Shown here: piece after piece, positions 52,477 to 61,878 of the stretch | Layout: every line of letters starts with the position of its first letter | Position numbering within the stretch: the stretch's first letter is position 1 | Assembly: GCA_027492795.1 (NCBI GenBank) | Contig: JAPUEB010000006.1 | Span: 62,001-126,000 of the forward strand | DNA from: Chryseobacterium sp. | GTDB taxonomy: Bacteria; Bacteroidota; Bacteroidia; Flavobacteriales; Weeksellaceae | Direction of reading: 5' to 3' | DNA length: 64,000 nt | Notes under the pieces: generated by a model | What the model was told of the DNA's origin: nothing | Seen by the model: the letters and a program-made list of their open reading frames with translations, nothing else | The model's database searches: none | Translations under genes and position numbers: made by a program

Positions 52477-54072
52477 ATGATAAAAGCAGACGTCCTTGTA
52501 ATCGGTTCTGGAATTTCCGGGCTTTCTTACGCCATAAAAATTTCTGAAAAAATGCCCGATGCCAAAATCATCATCGTCACCAAAGCCGATGAAGACGAAA
52601 GCAACACCAAATATGCACAAGGCGGATTGGCTGTAGTAACCGATTTCGACAAAGATAATTTCCAAAAACACATCGACGATACGATGCGAGCTGGAGACGG
52701 CGAAAATAATTTGGAAGTCGTGAAAATGGTGATTGAGGAAGGTCCTGCAAGATTTCGGGAACTCGTAGATTGGGGAACGCATTTCGATCAGGAAAAAGGA
52801 GGCGACTTTAAATTAGGTCGAGAAGGAGGCCATACCGAAAACCGGATTGTTCATCACAAAGATATTACCGGTGCAGAAATTGAGCGTGCACTTTTGGAAA
52901 CAATCAAAAAATCTCCAAATATCGAGATGATGGATCATCATTACGTCATCGACCTCATCACGCAACACCATGTTCCGGGAAAAGAGTGGGATTTTGAAGA
53001 TATTCATTGTTACGGAGCCTATATTTTGGACGAAAAAAACAAAAAAATCAAGAAAATTACGGCAAAAATTACCCTTGTTGCAACCGGAGGAGCAGGTCAC
53101 GTTTACAAAAACACCACCAATCCAATTATTGCGACTGGTGATGGAATTGCCTTTGTTCATCGTGCGCGCGGAAAGGTTTCCAACATGCAGTATTATCAAT
53201 TTCATCCAACTGCGCTTTTTTCAAAAAGAGATGGAATGCTTTTCCTAATTTCGGAGGCAGTTCGCGGCGACGGCGCAAAACTTCGTTTGAAAAACGGCGA
53301 AAAATTCATGCATAAATATGATGAGCGTGAAGAATTGGCTTCGCGAGACATCGTAGCAAGAGCCATTGACAATGAATTGAAAATTTCCGGCGACGAATAT
53401 GTAGGTTTGGATTGCCGAGAAATGGAACCCGAAAAATTTAAGGAACATTTCCCAAATATTTATCAAAAATGTTTGGATGAAGGCATTGATCCTTTCAAAC
53501 AGCTCATTCCCGTAGTTCCGGCTTGTCATTATTTGATGGGCGGAATAGACACTGATATGAATGGGCAAAGTTCCATCAAAAATCTTTTTGCAGTGGGCGA
53601 ATGCACCAACTCAGGTCTTCACGGCGCAAATCGTTTGGCTTCAAATTCTCTTTTGGAAGGTTTGGTTTTCGGACATAATGCGGCGATGAAAACCGTGGAA
53701 TTATTGCAAATCAACGATTTTAATTTTGATGACTTAAAAGCGGTTCCCGAATGGAACGAGGAAGGCATGAAAATGATGGATGAAATGGTGATGGTTTCTT
53801 ATTTGCGCCGACAATTGCAGGAAATGATGAGCGATTTGGTAGCCATTGTTCGCAGCAACGAACGTTTGGAACTCGCCAAGAAAAAACAGCGCGAAATTTT
53901 TGAAGCCGTAACAGAACTCTACAACTACTCTATTCTTTCACCGCAACTTTCGGAATTGAGAAATTTGGTGAATGTTTCGTATTTAATCATCAAACATTCG
54001 CTACAAATGAAGGAAAACAAAGGAAGTTTTTACAACAAGGATTTGGCGAAAAAGCCGTTGACAATTGATTAA
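52477..54072 (+). CDS. nadB: L-aspartate oxidase
   Basis: A 531-residue FAD enzyme that oxidises aspartate to iminoaspartate in NAD biosynthesis. The FAD-binding motif is VIGSGISGLSYA (6-17). Further hallmarks are TKYAQGGLAVV, REGGHTENRIVHHKD, HPTAL, and GLHGANRLASNSLLEGLVFG. Only nadC follows; nadA is not in the window. Length and ends are normal. The 92-base gap to nadC is filled by low-complexity repeats. Confidence 0.96.
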   Translation: MIKADVLVIGSGISGLSYAIKISEKMPDAKIIIVTKADEDESNTKYAQGGLAVVTDFDKDNFQKHIDDTMRAGDGENNLEVVKMVIEEGPARFRELVDWGTHFDQEKGGDFKLGREGGHTENRIVHHKDITGAEIERALLETIKKSPNIEMMDHHYVIDLITQHHVPGKEWDFEDIHCYGAYILDEKNKKIKKITAKITLVATGGAGHVYKNTTNPIIATGDGIAFVHRARGKVSNMQYYQFHPTALFSKRDGMLFLISEAVRGDGAKLRLKNGEKFMHKYDEREELASRDIVARAIDNELKISGDEYVGLDCREMEPEKFKEHFPNIYQKCLDEGIDPFKQLIPVVPACHYLMGGIDTDMNGQSSIKNLFAVGECTNSGLHGANRLASNSLLEGLVFGHNAAMKTVELLQINDFNFDDLKAVPEWNEEGMKMMDEMVMVSYLRRQLQEMMSDLVAIVRSNERLELAKKKQREIFEAVTELYNYSILSPQLSELRNLVNVSYLIIKHSLQMKENKGSFYNKDLAKKPLTID

Positions 54073-54160
54073 TTGCTTTCGGCTTTCGGCTTTCTGCTTT
54101 CGGCTTTCTGCAAAAAACATCAAACAAATTCAAACCATTTCAAACAAAATCAAACAAAAA
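54073..54160. repeat. Low-complexity repeats between nadB and nadC
   Basis: GCTTTCGG and GCTTTCTGC units repeat several times (54074-54111), then CAAACAAATTCAAACCATTTCAAAC units (54119-54160). GCTTTCGG is the complement of the AAAGCCGAAAGC unit in the glycosyltransferase insertion at 25581-25592. Confidence 0.7.
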
Positions 54161-54164
54161 AAAT

Positions 54165-55028
54165 ATGAAACGACCACCCTACGTTACCGATAAAGCCTTA
54201 AAAGAATTTATAAAAAACGCTCTGGAAGAAGACATTCGCGATGGTGATCATTCCACGCTTTCCACCATTCCGAAAGATTTGGAGCAACAGGCAAAACTTT
54301 TAGTGAAAGAAGACTGCATTCTTGCAGGAGTAGAATTGGCTGAGTTTATCTTCAAAACCTTTGATAAAAACATGAAAGTGGAAGTCTTCATCAAAGACGG
54401 CGAGTCTGCAAAAGTGGGCGATATCGCATTTATTGTCAGCGGAAAAGCTCAATCTATTCTACAAACAGAAAGGCTGGTTCTGAACTGTATGCAAAGAATG
54501 AGCGGAATTGCCACTTTAACACACGATTGGGATTCCAGACTTTTGGGTACAAAAACAAAACTTCTCGACACCAGAAAAACGACGCCAAATTTTAGAATTT
54601 GTGAAAAATGGGCAGTTGCCATTGGCGGCGGAACCAATCACCGTTATGGATTGTATGATATGATTATGCTGAAAGACAACCATATCGATTACAATGGAAG
54701 CATCACAAATGCCGTAAAAATGGCGAAAGATTACATTAAAAAAAATAAACTGAAACTAAAAATCGAGGTCGAAACCAGAAATTTAGAAGAAGTTCAGGAA
54801 GCGATAAATGCAAAAGCAGACCGAATAATGCTCGATAATATGGATGTTCCAACGATGAAAAAAGCAGTAGAATTGATAAAAGGAAAAGCTGAAAGTGAAG
54901 CTTCGGGAGGAATCACACGAGAAATGTTGAAAGATGTCGCTTCAACCGGTGTTGATTTTATTTCTGCGGGAGCGTTAACGCACTCTGCTGAAAACATTGA
55001 TTTAAGCTTAAAGGCAGTCAAAAACTGA
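54165..55028 (+). CDS. nadC: Nicotinate-nucleotide pyrophosphorylase (carboxylating)
   Basis: A 287-residue quinolinate phosphoribosyltransferase, converting quinolinate and PRPP to nicotinate mononucleotide. Motifs are EEDIRDGDHST, NCMQRMSGIAT, LLDTRKTTPNFR, GGGTNHRYGLYDMIMLKDNH and the C-terminal EASGGI...GVDFISAGALTHS. Next to nadB, it completes two of the three de novo NAD steps. No clear promoter lies in the repeat-filled gap, so it may be co-transcribed with nadB. Confidence 0.96.
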   Translation: MKRPPYVTDKALKEFIKNALEEDIRDGDHSTLSTIPKDLEQQAKLLVKEDCILAGVELAEFIFKTFDKNMKVEVFIKDGESAKVGDIAFIVSGKAQSILQTERLVLNCMQRMSGIATLTHDWDSRLLGTKTKLLDTRKTTPNFRICEKWAVAIGGGTNHRYGLYDMIMLKDNHIDYNGSITNAVKMAKDYIKKNKLKLKIEVETRNLEEVQEAINAKADRIMLDNMDVPTMKKAVELIKGKAESEASGGITREMLKDVASTGVDFISAGALTHSAENIDLSLKAVKN

Positions 55029-55084
55029 ATTATGTGATAAATAATAAATTATCGGTTTTTTCGTGAAAAATTTAAAAATATTTT

Positions 55085-55092
55085 TATCTTTG
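55085..55092 (+). promoter_or_regulatory. -7 box TATCTTTG upstream of the receptor gene
   Basis: TAnnTTTG match 158 bases before the TonB-dependent receptor. A second, TATTTTTG at 55212-55219, is 31 bases before the ATG and is the likelier main promoter. Confidence 0.4.
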
Positions 55093-55211
55093 AATATGAT
55101 TTTTATCATAAAACAAAACTTTAAACCCCTGAAAAACAATATTTTTAGCTGAAATTTTAACAAAACGTTAATAATTAATAATTTATTAATGTTTTTACTA
55201 TTTATTATCAT

Positions 55212-55219
55212 TATTTTTG
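55212..55219 (+). promoter_or_regulatory. -7 box TATTTTTG, proximal promoter of the receptor gene
   Basis: TAnnTTTG match 31 bases before ATG at 55251, in an A/T-rich stretch. Confidence 0.5.
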
Positions 55220-55250
55220 CGCCGTGAAAATTAATCTAAATTGAACAAAT

Positions 55251-57956
55251 ATGAATTGTAATCCAATCAAGAAATCAATGCTAACGGTAGTTATCACACT
55301 ATCTACAGCTAGTGTTTATTTTGCACAGACAGTAAGAGATACTGTACAAAAGGAGTCTGAAATAGAAGCGGTGGTACTTACAGGTGTTGCCGATATAGCA
55401 AAGGACAGAAAAACTCCGGTTGCAGTTTCCACCATCAAAGAAGCTCAAATTGTAGAAAAACTTGGAAATCAGGAATTTCCAGAGATTCTAAACACAACCC
55501 CTTCAGTTTATACCACAAAAGGCGGTGGTGGTTTTGGTGACAGCCGTATCAACATCAGAGGTTTTGCCAATGAAAATATCGCAGTGATGATCAACGGTAT
55601 GCCTGTAAATGATATGGAAAATGGCGCTGTTTACTGGTCAAACTGGGCAGGATTATCTGACGTAACTTCAGCAATGCAGGTACAAAGAGGTTTAGGTTCT
55701 TCTAAATTGGCAATTGCTTCTGTAGGTGGAACAATTAACGTTTTAACAAGAGCTGCCGACAAAAAAAGACAGGGAAATGTAACAATAGGATTTGGTAACG
55801 ATGGTTATCACAAATCCTTATTTTCATACAATACAGGAAAATCTGCAGCAGGTTGGGCTACTTCAGTATTATTAAGCAGAACCGCAGGTTCCATGTATAT
55901 TGATGGTTCTAAATTCGAAGGATACAACTATTATTTCGCATTAGGATACCAAAAACCTGGATCAAACCACGATTTTCAGTTTACTTTCACAGGAGCGCCG
56001 CAATGGCACCACCAAAACTTCACAAATTCTATCGCTACTTATTTAGATATGGGTGATGGTTTATTGGATGGTGTAAAAGCTGCTGATCCGAACAGAAGAT
56101 ACAACTCTAACTGGGGAATGCTGAACGGCGAAGAGTTTACTACCAACAGAAACTTTTATTCAAAACCAATCATGTCTTTAAACTGGGATTGGAAAATGTC
56201 TGAAAGATCTAAATTGGCAACAGTTGCATACGCTTCTTTCGGTAGAGGTGGTGGAACTGGAGCTCTTGGAACAATAAACGGCAAAACTGTATTTACCTTA
56301 CCAAAAACTGCTGATGGACAAATTCGTTTTGATGATATCGTAGCTTGGAACCAAGGAGCTGCAGTTTCAGGTTTTGGCGCAAACAATACTTTCCCAGCTG
56401 GACCATTAACAAACAGAAGCAATAACGGTATTACAATGAGAGCAAACGTAAACTCTCATAACTGGTATGGTTTATTATCCAGCTTCAACCACAAACTTAC
56501 TGATGAATTAAATTTCTCTGTAGGTATTGATGGTAGATACTATTATGGATATCACCCAGGTGTAATTACCAATTTCTTGGGTGCACAAAGATATCAGGAA
56601 AGAGGAGACTTGAACAATCCAAACAATTATTATGTAACGATGTCTCAAAATCCTAGTCCATCCGCAAATCCTTTTGCAGTTGCTGTGAAAGATAAATCTC
56701 AAATTGCAAACCGTAATTTTGATGGTGAAGTGCTTTGGTACGGTGGTTTTGGACAAGTGGAATATTCTAAAAACGATTTTACAGCTTTTGTACAAGGTGC
56801 AGTTTCCAACCAATCTTATCAAAGAATTGATAACTGGATTATTGATGGCGTTACAAAACAGCCAAACACACCAAACGGACAAATTGTAAACACGAAAACA
56901 GGCTTTAAAGACTTATTGGGATACAACCTTAAAGGAGGTATGAACTATAACCTAACTGCAAATCATAATGTTTTTGGAAATGTTGGATATTTCTCAAGAC
57001 AACCATTCTTTAGTGGAGTTTACCCAAGTAACAGACAGGTTTTGAACCCTAATTTAACGAATGAAAAAGTATTCAGTGCAGAATTAGGATATGGTTACCG
57101 TTCTTCAAATTTTAGAGCAAATTTAAACCTATTTAGAACTACTTGGAAAGACCGTTTCCAAAGAAGAACCGGACTTACAGTTACTGATATAAGCGGTGTA
57201 TCTTATAGCAATGCTTATGCGGAAGTTTTCGGAATTCAGCAAATCCACTATGGTGCTGAATTGGACGCTATCTACAGCATCGGGAAATATGTAGATCTTG
57301 AAGGTATGTTCTCTTGGGGTGATTACAGATACAAAGGAAACGCAACCAGCCAAACTTTCTCAGACAACAACGATCCAATCCAACTTAACAGTGCTTCAGC
57401 ACCAACAACATTGCTTTTGGATAATGTAAAGGTTGGAGATGCTGCACAAGTAACCGCATCCTTAGGAGCAACTTTCAAACCTGTTGAAGGACTTCGTATC
57501 TTCACAAACTGGAGATATGTTGATCAATTGTATGCACGTTTTGACATTAATGGTTTCGACTCATCTCAAGCAAAAACAGGTTCTGCTACACAAGCTGCAT
57601 ACACTCCTGCTGCTTTAGAAAAAGGCGCTCTTAGATTGCCTAGCTACAATCTTTTAGATTTAGGTGCTAATTACACTTTCTCTGTTGCGGACGCTAAAAC
57701 CATAACAATTGGAGCTAATGTGTACAATGTTTTGGATACTACATACATTTCTGAAGCAACAACTAACAACCATACCAATCTTACAGCGCAAAACTTCGCA
57801 CCAACTGGCGGAACACTTGCATTACAACAGGCTTCACAAAATACCGCACTTACCAACTATAACAATGTTGGAACGTATAAAGGTATCCACCAATCCAACC
57901 AAGTATATTTTGGATTTGGCAGAACTTGGGCTGCTAACCTTACTTTCAAATTCTAA
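55251..57956 (+). CDS. TonB-dependent outer membrane receptor
   Basis: A 901-residue outer membrane receptor. The signal peptide ends VYFAQT; an EAVVLTGV segment fits a TonB box. The plug domain is clear (EILNTTPSVYTTKGGGGFGDSRINIRG; INGMPVNDMENGAVYW; VQRGLGSSKLAIASVGGTINVLTR), and the C-terminus ends in aromatic Phe (LTFKF) like a beta barrel. It lacks the N-terminal CarboxypepD_reg domain common in SusC proteins, and no SusD partner follows, so it is probably a small-substrate (siderophore or cofactor) receptor rather than a glycan transporter. Confidence 0.92.
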   Translation: MNCNPIKKSMLTVVITLSTASVYFAQTVRDTVQKESEIEAVVLTGVADIAKDRKTPVAVSTIKEAQIVEKLGNQEFPEILNTTPSVYTTKGGGGFGDSRINIRGFANENIAVMINGMPVNDMENGAVYWSNWAGLSDVTSAMQVQRGLGSSKLAIASVGGTINVLTRAADKKRQGNVTIGFGNDGYHKSLFSYNTGKSAAGWATSVLLSRTAGSMYIDGSKFEGYNYYFALGYQKPGSNHDFQFTFTGAPQWHHQNFTNSIATYLDMGDGLLDGVKAADPNRRYNSNWGMLNGEEFTTNRNFYSKPIMSLNWDWKMSERSKLATVAYASFGRGGGTGALGTINGKTVFTLPKTADGQIRFDDIVAWNQGAAVSGFGANNTFPAGPLTNRSNNGITMRANVNSHNWYGLLSSFNHKLTDELNFSVGIDGRYYYGYHPGVITNFLGAQRYQERGDLNNPNNYYVTMSQNPSPSANPFAVAVKDKSQIANRNFDGEVLWYGGFGQVEYSKNDFTAFVQGAVSNQSYQRIDNWIIDGVTKQPNTPNGQIVNTKTGFKDLLGYNLKGGMNYNLTANHNVFGNVGYFSRQPFFSGVYPSNRQVLNPNLTNEKVFSAELGYGYRSSNFRANLNLFRTTWKDRFQRRTGLTVTDISGVSYSNAYAEVFGIQQIHYGAELDAIYSIGKYVDLEGMFSWGDYRYKGNATSQTFSDNNDPIQLNSASAPTTLLLDNVKVGDAAQVTASLGATFKPVEGLRIFTNWRYVDQLYARFDINGFDSSQAKTGSATQAAYTPAALEKGALRLPSYNLLDLGANYTFSVADAKTITIGANVYNVLDTTYISEATTNNHTNLTAQNFAPTGGTLALQQASQNTALTNYNNVGTYKGIHQSNQVYFGFGRTWAANLTFKF

Positions 57957-57981
57957 AAAAATCAAAATTTAGAAATACTCA

Positions 57982-58009
57982 AAATCCCGACCTTTCGTCG
58001 GGATTTTTC
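57982..58009 (+). terminator. Hairpin terminator AAATCCCGAC / GTCGGGATTT
   Basis: Perfect stem around CTTTC, followed by a T-run, after the receptor gene. Confidence 0.85.
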
Positions 58010-58017
58010 TATATTTG
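58010..58017 (+). promoter_or_regulatory. -7 box TATATTTG
   Basis: Consensus match immediately after the receptor terminator, 25 bases before ATG 58043. Confidence 0.5.
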
Positions 58018-58042
58018 CAATTAACATTAAAATTTTAATAAA

Positions 58043-58477
58043 ATGGATTTCAGTTTAATGCTCAATGCGCACCGTGGATTTGCGTATTTAATTCTTTTAA
58101 CAACAGCAATATTTATCATTGCTTTAGTAATGACGATGTTCGGATATTCCGGGAAAATCACCAAATTATTGAGAAAATCTACTCTCTTTACCATGATTTT
58201 CTTCCACACACAAGCTTTAATCGGATTAATCATGTTGTTTTTCTTCTCACCCGGATTCAAAGCTGCATTAGAAGCTGGAGAATTAATGACAAAAAAATAT
58301 AGACCAACTTACATTGAACACCCTACTGCAATGATTATTGCGGCTGTTTTATTAACGATTTTAAATAAAAAGTTTAAAACCAACGATAAAATGCAGATGT
58401 CATGGGTAATCATGGCAGTAATAGCTTTGGCTTTGATGTTTTGGGCGTTTCAATGGAACAGACTTTTTGGCGGATAA
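58043..58477 (+). CDS. Small four-helix membrane protein
   Basis: A 144-residue protein with four predicted membrane segments (YLILLTTAIFIIALVMTMF; TMIFFHTQALIGLIMLFFF; TAMIIAAVLLTIL; WVIMAVIALALMFWAF). Histidines in the first, second and third segments (AHRGF, FFHTQA, IEHPTA) are spaced like the heme ligands of cytochrome b561-type bundles, but no heme-binding function is established here. Of unknown function. Confidence 0.7.
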   Translation: MDFSLMLNAHRGFAYLILLTTAIFIIALVMTMFGYSGKITKLLRKSTLFTMIFFHTQALIGLIMLFFFSPGFKAALEAGELMTKKYRPTYIEHPTAMIIAAVLLTILNKKFKTNDKMQMSWVIMAVIALALMFWAFQWNRLFGG

Positions 58478-58537
58478 AATAAGTTCAAAATTGTTCCGAT
58501 TGGTTGAAATAGTTCAATATTGTTTATCAAATAAAAT

Positions 58538-58939
58538 ATGTCCACTATAAAACGTTTTGAAGATTTAGAAATTTGGCAACTTTCAAGAGTGCTTTGCAAC
58601 GATATTTACGATATTATCGAAAATACTAATTTGAATAGAAATTATAAACTTTCTAATCAAATAGATGGCTCTTCTGGATCAATTATGGACAACATTGCTG
58701 AAGGATTTGAGAGAAATGGAAACAAAGAATTTAGTCAATTTCTATCTATTGCTAAAGCATCTTGCGGAGAAACTCGTTCACAGCTCTATCGCGTTTTAGA
58801 CCGTAAATTTATTAGTGAAGAACAATTTCAAAAACTAAAATCGCAAACCGAAAATTTAAGTATAAAAATCTATAATCTCATAGATTATTTATCTAAAAGT
58901 GAAATGAAAGGTTCAAAATATCACAATCCAAACAAATAA
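58538..58939 (+). CDS. Four-helix bundle (S23 / 23S rRNA-intervening-sequence family) protein
   Basis: A 133-residue helical protein of the family first found in 23S rRNA intervening sequences. Motifs are FEDLEIWQLSRVL, KLSNQIDGSSGSIMDNIAEGF and FLSIAKASCGETRSQL. Here it is a stand-alone gene, not within an rRNA. Family members are common in Bacteroidota chromosomes and their role is unknown. A 61-base gap separates it from the previous gene. Confidence 0.88.
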   Translation: MSTIKRFEDLEIWQLSRVLCNDIYDIIENTNLNRNYKLSNQIDGSSGSIMDNIAEGFERNGNKEFSQFLSIAKASCGETRSQLYRVLDRKFISEEQFQKLKSQTENLSIKIYNLIDYLSKSEMKGSKYHNPNK

Positions 58940-59005
58940 TTTAAGGGAACATCAAACTTTTTGAACAATCTTGAACCAAATTGAACAATTATTGAACTAA
59001 ATTTT

Positions 59006-59998
59006 ATGAAAATCGCAGTTGTAGGCGCCACCGGAATGGTAGGACAAGTAATGTTGAAAGTTTTGGAGGAAAGAAACTTTCCCATAACGGAACTGATTCC
59101 TGTTGCCTCCGAAAAATCGGTGGGAAAAAAGGTTTCTTTCAAAGGAAAGGATTTAGAAATCGTATCCATGCAAACAGCCATTGATATGAAACCTAAAATT
59201 GCTATTTTTTCTGCAGGTGGCGGAACTTCATTGGAATTTGCACCAAAATTTGCCGACGTAGGAACTTTCGTTATCGACAATTCTTCAGCGTGGAGAATGG
59301 ATCCTACAAAAAAACTGGTAGTTCCAGAAATCAACGCCAATGTTTTGCAAAAAGACGATAAAATTATTGCAAATCCGAACTGTTCTACCATACAACTCGT
59401 GATGGTTTTGCATCCTCTGAATCAAAAATACGATGTAAAAAGAGTGGTGGTTTCCACTTATCAATCGGTTACAGGAACGGGAAAAGCTGCGGTTGACCAA
59501 TTAAATTCAGAAATTAACGGCGACGATTCTGTAGCAAAAGTATATCCTTACGAAATTTTCAAAAATGCGCTTCCACAATGCGACGTTTTCGATGAAGGAG
59601 ATTATACCAAAGAAGAACTGAAACTGATGCGTGAACCGAAAAAAATAATTGGCGACGACAGTTTTAGTCTTACCGCTACTGCAGTTCGCGTTCCGGTTCA
59701 AGGTGGACATTCCGAAAGTGTGAATATCGAGTTTGAAAATGATTTCGAGATAGACGACATCAAAAAAATCCTATCCGAAACTTCAGGAGTTGTCGTGATG
59801 GACGATGTTGCCAACAAAATTTATCCGATGCCTCTTTACTCTGAAGGAAAAGACGAGGTTTTTGTTGGTAGAATTCGCAGAGATCCTTCGCAACCAAAAA
59901 CTTTAAATCTTTGGATTGTTGCAGATAATCTACGGAAAGGTGCCGCTACAAATGCGGTACAGATTGCAGAGTATTTGGTTGCCAATCAGTTGGTGTAG
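59006..59998 (+). CDS. asd: Aspartate-semialdehyde dehydrogenase
   Basis: A 330-residue NADP enzyme making aspartate semialdehyde for lysine, threonine and methionine. VVGATGMVGQ is the dinucleotide-binding motif, C126 in NPNCSTIQ is the catalytic nucleophile, and VPVQGGHSESV contains the conserved His. Normal length. It stands between the four-helix bundle gene and the toxin-antitoxin pair. Confidence 0.96.
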   Translation: MKIAVVGATGMVGQVMLKVLEERNFPITELIPVASEKSVGKKVSFKGKDLEIVSMQTAIDMKPKIAIFSAGGGTSLEFAPKFADVGTFVIDNSSAWRMDPTKKLVVPEINANVLQKDDKIIANPNCSTIQLVMVLHPLNQKYDVKRVVVSTYQSVTGTGKAAVDQLNSEINGDDSVAKVYPYEIFKNALPQCDVFDEGDYTKEELKLMREPKKIIGDDSFSLTATAVRVPVQGGHSESVNIEFENDFEIDDIKKILSETSGVVVMDDVANKIYPMPLYSEGKDEVFVGRIRRDPSQPKTLNLWIVADNLRKGAATNAVQIAEYLVANQLV

Positions 59999-60031
59999 AA
60001 ATTGTTTGTAAATTTGGAGAAAATAAAGGTC

Positions 60032-60283
60032 ATGACAACACTAGACAAAAATATTATCGACAGCTATTTTTTTCAACTAGAAAAGTTAAGTTCGTTGGCA
60101 AAACTTGAATTGATTGAAAAATTAATAAATTCTCTAAAAAAAGAGAAACCAGCAGAAGCTGATGAACGTGAAAAACTATTTTACGAATCTTTTGGCGGTT
60201 GGGGAGACGATAAACCTGCTGAAGAAATTATTCGAGAAATACGCGAAAGCAGAAGATTTCGAAAAAAAGATTTAAAATTGTAA
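60032..60283 (+). CDS. Antitoxin of a PIN-toxin pair
   Basis: An 83-residue acidic-then-basic protein with a helical N-terminus (LEKLSSLAKLELIEKLINSL) and an acidic middle (EADEREKLFYESFGGWGDDKP). No standard DNA-binding domain is evident, but Bacteroidota PIN toxins often have antitoxins of this kind. I chose ATG 60032; TTG at 60002 in frame would add ten residues and would nearly abut the asd stop. It overlaps the toxin gene by one base (TAATG), as expected for a toxin-antitoxin operon. Confidence 0.75.
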   Translation: MTTLDKNIIDSYFFQLEKLSSLAKLELIEKLINSLKKEKPAEADEREKLFYESFGGWGDDKPAEEIIREIRESRRFRKKDLKL

Positions 60284-60684
60284 TGAAATATTTACTGGAC
60301 ACCAATATTTGCATTTTCTCTTTACGAGGAAAATACGGTATTGAGGAAAAGATTAAAAAAATCGGAATAAGAAATTTCTGTATTTCTGAGATTACAGTTT
60401 TTGAATTGTATTTCGGGGCAGAAAGAAGTGCAAATCCACAGAAATCTTATCAAAGTATCGAAAAGTTCATACAAGGTTTGGAAATCATTCCTATTTATTC
60501 AACGGTACAAGAATACGCACAAGAAAAAAACGATCTTTTTAAAATCGGCAAACCTATTCATGATGAATTTGATTTGCTAATTGGTATTTGCGCAAAGAAA
60601 AATAATTTGATCCTCATCACAGAAAACATTAAAGACTTCAAAAACATCCGAAATCTAAAAGTAGAAAACTGGATCGAAAGATAA
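60283..60684 (+). CDS. PIN-domain toxin, VapC-like ribonuclease
   Basis: A 133-residue PIN-domain protein. The acidic residues expected to bind metal are D6 (LLDTNI), E41 (FELYFG), D94/D97 (HDEFD) and E114 (TENIKDF); the last is commonly Asp in relatives. Members cut tRNA or other RNA and are neutralised by the upstream antitoxin. A terminator directly follows. Confidence 0.88.
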   Translation: MKYLLDTNICIFSLRGKYGIEEKIKKIGIRNFCISEITVFELYFGAERSANPQKSYQSIEKFIQGLEIIPIYSTVQEYAQEKNDLFKIGKPIHDEFDLLIGICAKKNNLILITENIKDFKNIRNLKVENWIER

Positions 60685-60686
60685 AC

Positions 60687-60709
60687 TCCCGCAAAAAGCG
60701 GGATTTTTT
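60687..60709 (+). terminator. Hairpin terminator TCCCGC / GCGGGA
   Basis: Stem TCCCGC, AAAAA loop, GCGGGA, then T-run, ending the toxin-antitoxin operon. Confidence 0.85.
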
Positions 60710-60744
60710 ATTGTTAGACCTCTCAAACATTCATAATTTCAAAA

Positions 60745-61746
60745 ATGGAACTTCAAAAAAATATAGATCGTCAAAAATTTAATTTCCAGCGAAACGTTGC
60801 TATTGTTGGCGTGATTCTATTCATCGGAAAATTGATTGCATGGCATCTTACCAATTCAGACGCAGTTTTTTCCGACGCAATGGAAAGCATTGTGAACATT
60901 ATCGCAGCATTTATGGGGCTTTACTCGCTTTACCTCGCTGCAAAACCAAAAGACCACGATCATCCTTACGGACACGGAAAAGTAGAATTTGTAACCTCCG
61001 GAATAGAAGGCGCACTCATTATTTTTGCCGGAATTATGATTATTGTGGAATCCGTAGATTCTCTTCTTCACGGCAATAATTTGAAAAAACTGGATTATGG
61101 GATTCTGATTATCGCTGCGACTGCAATTATTAATTATTTAGTGGGCTACATTTCCATTCAAAAAGGAAAAAAAGAGAGTTCTGTGGTGTTGATTTCTTCG
61201 GGAAAACATCTTCAAAGCGACACTATTACGACAGCGGGAGTTGTCATTAGCTTGATTTTGGTTTATTTCACTAAAATTAATTGGATCGATTCTGCGGTTG
61301 CCCTTGTTTTCGGAGGTTATATAATGTTCGTGGGCTACAAAATTATTCGTCAGGCTTTGAGCGGAATTATGGATGAGGCTGATTTGGAAATGCTCAACAG
61401 ACTGGCAAAGTTTTTAAATGAAAATCGCAAACCGGAGTGGATAGACGTTCATAATACTCGAATTCAGCAGTACGGAAGCGGACTCCACATCGATTCCCAC
61501 ATTACACTTCCTTGGTATTACGAACTTCGCGAAGCGCATGGAGAAATGGAGGAAATGATAAAATTAATCGCAAAAAACTCCGAAAGAAAAATTGAATTTA
61601 ATTTCCACATGGACGATTGCAAACCTTTTTCCTGCGAAATTTGCCAACTTTCAGATTGTAAGGTGCGCCAAAAACCTTTTGTGAAAAAAATTGAGTGGAA
61701 TGTAAAAAATATCGCACAAGTGAATAAACACGATATAAAAAACTGA
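60745..61746 (+). CDS. Cation diffusion facilitator transporter
   Basis: A 333-residue divalent metal exporter. Membrane helices carry SDAMESIVNII (the Zn-binding Asp motif in helix 2) and LQSDTITTAGV (helix 5); DHDHPYGHGKVEF is the histidine loop. The C-terminal cytosolic domain is followed by a Cys-rich tail (MDDCKPFSCEICQLSDCKV), less common in this family and possibly a regulatory metal site. Confidence 0.9.
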   Translation: MELQKNIDRQKFNFQRNVAIVGVILFIGKLIAWHLTNSDAVFSDAMESIVNIIAAFMGLYSLYLAAKPKDHDHPYGHGKVEFVTSGIEGALIIFAGIMIIVESVDSLLHGNNLKKLDYGILIIAATAIINYLVGYISIQKGKKESSVVLISSGKHLQSDTITTAGVVISLILVYFTKINWIDSAVALVFGGYIMFVGYKIIRQALSGIMDEADLEMLNRLAKFLNENRKPEWIDVHNTRIQQYGSGLHIDSHITLPWYYELREAHGEMEEMIKLIAKNSERKIEFNFHMDDCKPFSCEICQLSDCKVRQKPFVKKIEWNVKNIAQVNKHDIKN

Positions 61747-61800
61747 AAATCTTATCTTTACATTATCACATATCAAGCATATTTATAAAATCTAAATTGA

Positions 61801-61825
61801 AATAGGGAAAAACTTCCCTATTTTT
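61801..61825 (+). terminator. Hairpin terminator AATAGGGAA / TTCCCTATT
   Basis: Perfect 9-base stem with T-run after the transporter gene. Confidence 0.85.
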
Positions 61826-61827
61826 CG

Positions 61828-61835
61828 TAAATTTG
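61828..61835 (+). promoter_or_regulatory. -7 box TAAATTTG of the aconitase gene
   Basis: TAnnTTTG match 43 bases before ATG at 61879, immediately after the preceding terminator. Confidence 0.5.
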
Positions 61836-61878
61836 AACATCTATTATCATTTATTTAACTCATTAAACATTTTTCGAT

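Noticed and set aside
53245-53568. Minus-strand frame inside nadB
   Set aside because: Antisense to conserved L-aspartate oxidase motifs.
55251-57956. SusC of a polysaccharide utilisation locus
   Set aside because: No CarboxypepD_reg domain and no SusD or glycoside hydrolase neighbours.
58538-58939. Part of an rRNA operon (23S intervening sequence)
   Set aside because: No rRNA sequence flanks the gene; it is a stand-alone member of the family.
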